From an uncultured Prevotella sp. (lineage in GTDB: Bacteria; Bacteroidota; Bacteroidia; Bacteroidales; Bacteroidaceae), in the NCBI GenBank assembly GCA_900318855.1, contig ONMG01000170.1, forward strand, positions 1-8,979: a stretch of 8,979 nt of DNA, given 5' to 3'. Shown here piece after piece: positions 6,837 through 8,979 of this stretch; position 1 is the stretch's first letter, and each line of letters begins with the position of its first letter. The translations under genes were made by a program, and so were the position numbers. The notes under the pieces are model-generated. The model made no database searches, was not told the DNA's origin, and saw nothing but the letters and a program-made list of their open reading frames with translations.

Positions 6837-8270
6837 ATGCACACAAAGACCCTTTTCCTCGGAGCATTGTTACTGCTCGCTTTGGGAGCCAGTGCCCAGC
6901 ACCGTTCTGAAGGCGGTATCAGCCCCAGTATGCTCAACGACATCATCAAAGCACAGTCGACTGCCAGCCAGGCTTCTGCCAATCGTCTTGCCGACAAAGC
7001 CCTCTTCAACGCAATCGCTTCCAACAGCATCGACGACTTAGCCAAGAATCATGACGTCCAAGGGCAGCTCGATACGCATTTCAGCATAGAGACGCCAAAG
7101 CAGAGCATCCACGACCAAAAGAGTTCCGGTCGCTGCTGGATGTTCTCAGGACTTAACGTCCTCAGAGCCAATTTTGCCAAGGCCCACGGCGACTCTCTCC
7201 GGGTTGAATTCTCACAAGCCTACCTCTTCTTCTACGACCAACTGGAGAAAGCCAACCTCATGCTCCAGGGGGTTATCGACTGTGCCAACAAGCCAATGGA
7301 CGACAAGCAGGTGCAGTTCTTCTTCCGTAATCCTATCAATGACGGAGGCACATTCTGCGGCGTGGCCGACCTGGCCGAGAAATATGGACTCGTCCCCATG
7401 AGCGTCATGCCCGAGACCTACAGCACCGACAACACCCGCACCATGGCAAGACTCATCTCATCAAAGCTACGCGAGTATGGACTCCAACTCCGTGAGAGAG
7501 TGGCAAAAGGGGCTAAACCGGCTGAACTCACCAAGCTCAAGACTTCTATGCTTGCAACTATCTACCACATGCTGACGCTTACCATAGGCGAACCCGTGAA
7601 GGAATTCAGCTACACCTTCCGCAACGCTGCCGGTAAGGCCATGACTCCGGCTAAGACCTACACGCCCAAGGAATTCTATGACGCTACCGTCGGGCACCCG
7701 CTCAACGGCACCTTCATCATGGCCATGAATGACCCACGACGTCCCTACTACAAGACCTATGAGGTGGAGTTCGACCGGCACACCTACGACGGACACAATT
7801 GGAAATACGTGAATCTGCCTATGGAGGACATTGCCAAGCTTGCCATTGCCTCGCTCAAAGACGGTCACAAGATGTATTCCAGCTACGATGTGGGCAAGCA
7901 GTTCGACCGCAAACGTGGCTACCTGGATCTGAACAACTACGATTACAGCTCGCTCATGGGAACTACATTCGGCATGGACAAAGCCCAGCGCATCAGCACC
8001 TTCGATAGCGGTTCCACACATGCCATGACGCTAACAGCCGTCGACCTTGATGAGAGTGGGCAACCACTGAAGTGGAAAGTTGAGAACAGTTGGGGACCCA
8101 CCTACGGACAGAACGGTTGCCTCATCATGACCAACGACTGGTTCAATGCCTACATGTTCCGTCTGGTGGTCAACAAGCAGTATGTGCCCGAGAACATACT
8201 TAAAGCCGCTGAACAGAAACCACTTATGGTGACCCCCGACGATCCACTGTTCCAGGAAGATGCCGATTAA
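6837..8270 (+). CDS. Exported C1B cysteine peptidase (bleomycin hydrolase / aminopeptidase C family)
   Basis: This papain-fold peptidase probably trims amino acids from peptides outside the cytoplasm. Residues 1-20 form a signal peptide (MHTKTLFLGALLLLALGASA) with cleavage likely at ASA|Q. The catalytic residues are in place: oxyanion-hole Q94 (DQKSSGRCWMFS), nucleophile C100, H395 (GSTHAMTL) and N417 (KVENSWG). NDGGTFCG (168-175) and VGHPLN are further family motifs. The length of 477 residues is close to cytoplasmic PepC (about 440-450) plus the signal peptide and a short C-terminal extension. Classical family members are cytoplasmic hexamers whose C-terminal tail reaches into the active site. 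Here the tail ends in an acidic PDDPLFQEDAD, so exopeptidase behaviour is not certain. A strong promoter precedes the gene. The next, broken, gene starts within its last 11 bases. Confidence 0.93.
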   Translation: MHTKTLFLGALLLLALGASAQHRSEGGISPSMLNDIIKAQSTASQASANRLADKALFNAIASNSIDDLAKNHDVQGQLDTHFSIETPKQSIHDQKSSGRCWMFSGLNVLRANFAKAHGDSLRVEFSQAYLFFYDQLEKANLMLQGVIDCANKPMDDKQVQFFFRNPINDGGTFCGVADLAEKYGLVPMSVMPETYSTDNTRTMARLISSKLREYGLQLRERVAKGAKPAELTKLKTSMLATIYHMLTLTIGEPVKEFSYTFRNAAGKAMTPAKTYTPKEFYDATVGHPLNGTFIMAMNDPRRPYYKTYEVEFDRHTYDGHNWKYVNLPMEDIAKLAIASLKDGHKMYSSYDVGKQFDRKRGYLDLNNYDYSSLMGTTFGMDKAQRISTFDSGSTHAMTLTAVDLDESGQPLKWKVENSWGPTYGQNGCLIMTNDWFNAYMFRLVVNKQYVPENILKAAEQKPLMVTPDDPLFQEDAD

Positions 8271-8317
8271 GCCAATGCTTTCCTGCCACCTGCTGGCGCT
8301 GTTCGCCCTGCTGAGCA

Positions 8318-8340
8318 TTCCGTGCGTCGGACGCACGGAA
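8318..8340 (+). repeat. Perfect 10-bp inverted repeat (hairpin)
   Basis: TTCCGTGCGT (8318-8327) and ACGCACGGAA (8331-8340) are exact reverse complements with a 3-base loop, giving a stable GC-rich stem. It lies 47 bases after the peptidase stop and just before the TAG that breaks the downstream gene. No T-tract follows, so it is not a classic intrinsic terminator. It could still protect the peptidase mRNA's 3' end or slow ribosomes. Confidence 0.6.
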
Positions 8341-8506
8341 GCCAGATAGGCGACCGTTGCCGACACCAACAGCGTGCCACTGCTTGTCGATATACAGGGA
8401 CACACACTGAAGGCCGACCAACTCCTCGACGACAGCATCAGTCCACATCCCAAAGGGAGACATCTGCTCACATGCCGCACAAACGGGAATTAAGCGCACC
8501 GGAAGT

Positions 8507-8979
8507 ATGATTCTGAAGAACATGGCGCTCATCCTCGCCGATGGTGTCTGTGGTGCCTTGACAGGAGAATACTTCAACCTGTCGGGCACTTCAAAGGGTG
8601 ACGGCAACCTTGTGGAGATGCGCAATGATACCCTCTACAACTTCCGCACTTATGACGAGACACTCACCCCACTCTACCCTACCGACTCCACCTGCATCGT
8701 CATCACCGACAAGGGCAAGATGCTCGTCATCGACCACAAGCTAAACATCTGCGACGACTATCAGTCGGCCAATATATATAATAATGTGTTCAGCTGGGGC
8801 AACTATTCCGTGGTGACCTACGGCAATGGTTCCGCCTGCCTCATCATTCACAATGACGGGCGTCTCATAGCCCACTTCCGCAAGAAGTTCGACAAGATGA
8901 TGCTTCAGGGCAATCTACTCTATGTGCTTGCTGACGGGGCACTATGGAAAGTGGACTTCGACACTCTTGCCGCCGGTAA
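8507..8979 (+). CDS. Open 3' segment of the broken gene, runs off the right edge
   Basis: From ATG 8507, 157 codons stay open to the window end, beginning MILKNMALILADG. I do not recognise a family. The product is rich in short beta-strand-like stretches separated by polar turns: TCIVITDKGKMLVID, VFSWGNYSVVTYGNGSACLI, IHNDGRLIAHF and GNLLYVLADGALWKVD. This pattern is reminiscent of beta-propeller or repeat-strand exported proteins, but that is inference only. ATG 8507 is the first start codon in this frame after the stop at 8408. It has no signal peptide of its own, so it is most simply the body of the exported protein whose signal peptide is encoded at 8260-8346. A gene finder would probably call it as a separate partial gene. 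Confidence 0.55.
   Translation, partial: MILKNMALILADGVCGALTGEYFNLSGTSKGDGNLVEMRNDTLYNFRTYDETLTPLYPTDSTCIVITDKGKMLVIDHKLNICDDYQSANIYNNVFSWGNYSVVTYGNGSACLIIHNDGRLIAHFRKKFDKMMLQGNLLYVLADGALWKVDFDTLAAG

Larger units (their letters stand above)
8260..8979 (+). pseudogene. Broken exported-protein gene (early stop and frameshift)
   Basis: The reading begins at ATG 8260, overlapping the peptidase gene by 11 bases. It encodes a signal peptide, MPIKPMLSCHLLALFALLSI followed by PCVGRTEAR, then an in-frame TAG at 8347. The same frame continues past this stop for 47 codons (ATVADTNSVPLLVDIQGHTLKADQLLDDSIS...) to TAA at 8491, in sequence that reads like normal protein. Coding then passes to the frame containing ATG 8507, which is open from 8411 and stays open to the right edge. 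This fits one nonsense change (for example CAG to TAG) plus a frameshift somewhere in 8411-8490. The 11-base overlap suggests it was translated with the peptidase. Function is unknown. Sequencing or assembly error is an alternative, and so is a short secreted peptide, though that is less likely. Confidence 0.6.

Noticed and set aside
7467..8021. 184-codon minus-strand frame opposite the peptidase gene
   Set aside because: Antisense to conserved peptidase sequence and without any recognisable feature.
8031..8625. Two overlapping minus-strand frames (149 and 133 codons) across the peptidase end and the broken gene
   Set aside because: They cross the signal-peptide region and the hairpin with no domain, and the plus strand reads better as a decayed exported-protein gene.
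1..8979. CRISPR arrays, insertion sequences, tRNA/rRNA genes, phage or defence genes
   Set aside because: No spaced direct repeats, transposase or integrase motifs, tRNA cloverleaf or rRNA sequence were seen on either strand.

Overview
The window looks like ordinary chromosomal DNA from a member of the Bacteroidota, probably Prevotellaceae or a close relative. The reasons are three copies of a TAnnTTTG-type -7 promoter element with no E. coli-like -10/-35 pairs, weak or absent Shine-Dalgarno sequences, moderately GC-rich codon use, and the character of the encoded proteins (a Bacteroidetes-style DnaG and an exported C1B peptidase). The genus is inferred; no rRNA or other marker is present to settle it. 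Every gene I can support is on the + strand.

Layout. (1) 2-1975: the 3' three quarters of alaS (alanyl-tRNA synthetase), cut by the left edge and followed by a clear intrinsic terminator (1989-2029). (2) 2045-2236: a small two-helix membrane protein of unknown function. (3) 2237-2585: no intact gene, but a weak terminator, a 12-bp palindrome, a good promoter (-7 at 2369-2376), and what looks like the frameshifted remains of the start of an exported protein (2406-2562). (4) 2586-3167: a GNAT-family N-acetyltransferase. (5) 3216-3269: a perfect 12-bp hairpin that runs into the dnaG promoter, whose -7 box ends only 8 bases before the dnaG ATG. (6) 3278-5251 dnaG (primase) and 5281-6705 cls (cardiolipin synthase), 29 bases apart with no terminator between them, so probably one transcript. 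(7) 6737-6768: the best promoter in the window, then 6837-8270, an exported bleomycin-hydrolase-like cysteine peptidase. (8) 8260-8979: a gene overlapping the end of the peptidase gene that is broken by an in-frame TAG just after its signal peptide and by a frameshift near 8411-8490. Its 3' part stays open to the right edge.

The genes serve unrelated housekeeping roles: tRNA charging, replication priming, phospholipid synthesis and extracytoplasmic peptide turnover. I found no CRISPR array, insertion sequence, integrase, toxin-antitoxin pair or defence cluster, and no sign of a new multi-gene system. The points worth a second look are the two broken genes, the hairpin overlapping the dnaG promoter with a nearly leaderless start, the exported peptidase with an atypical C-terminal tail, and several inverted repeats near promoters.
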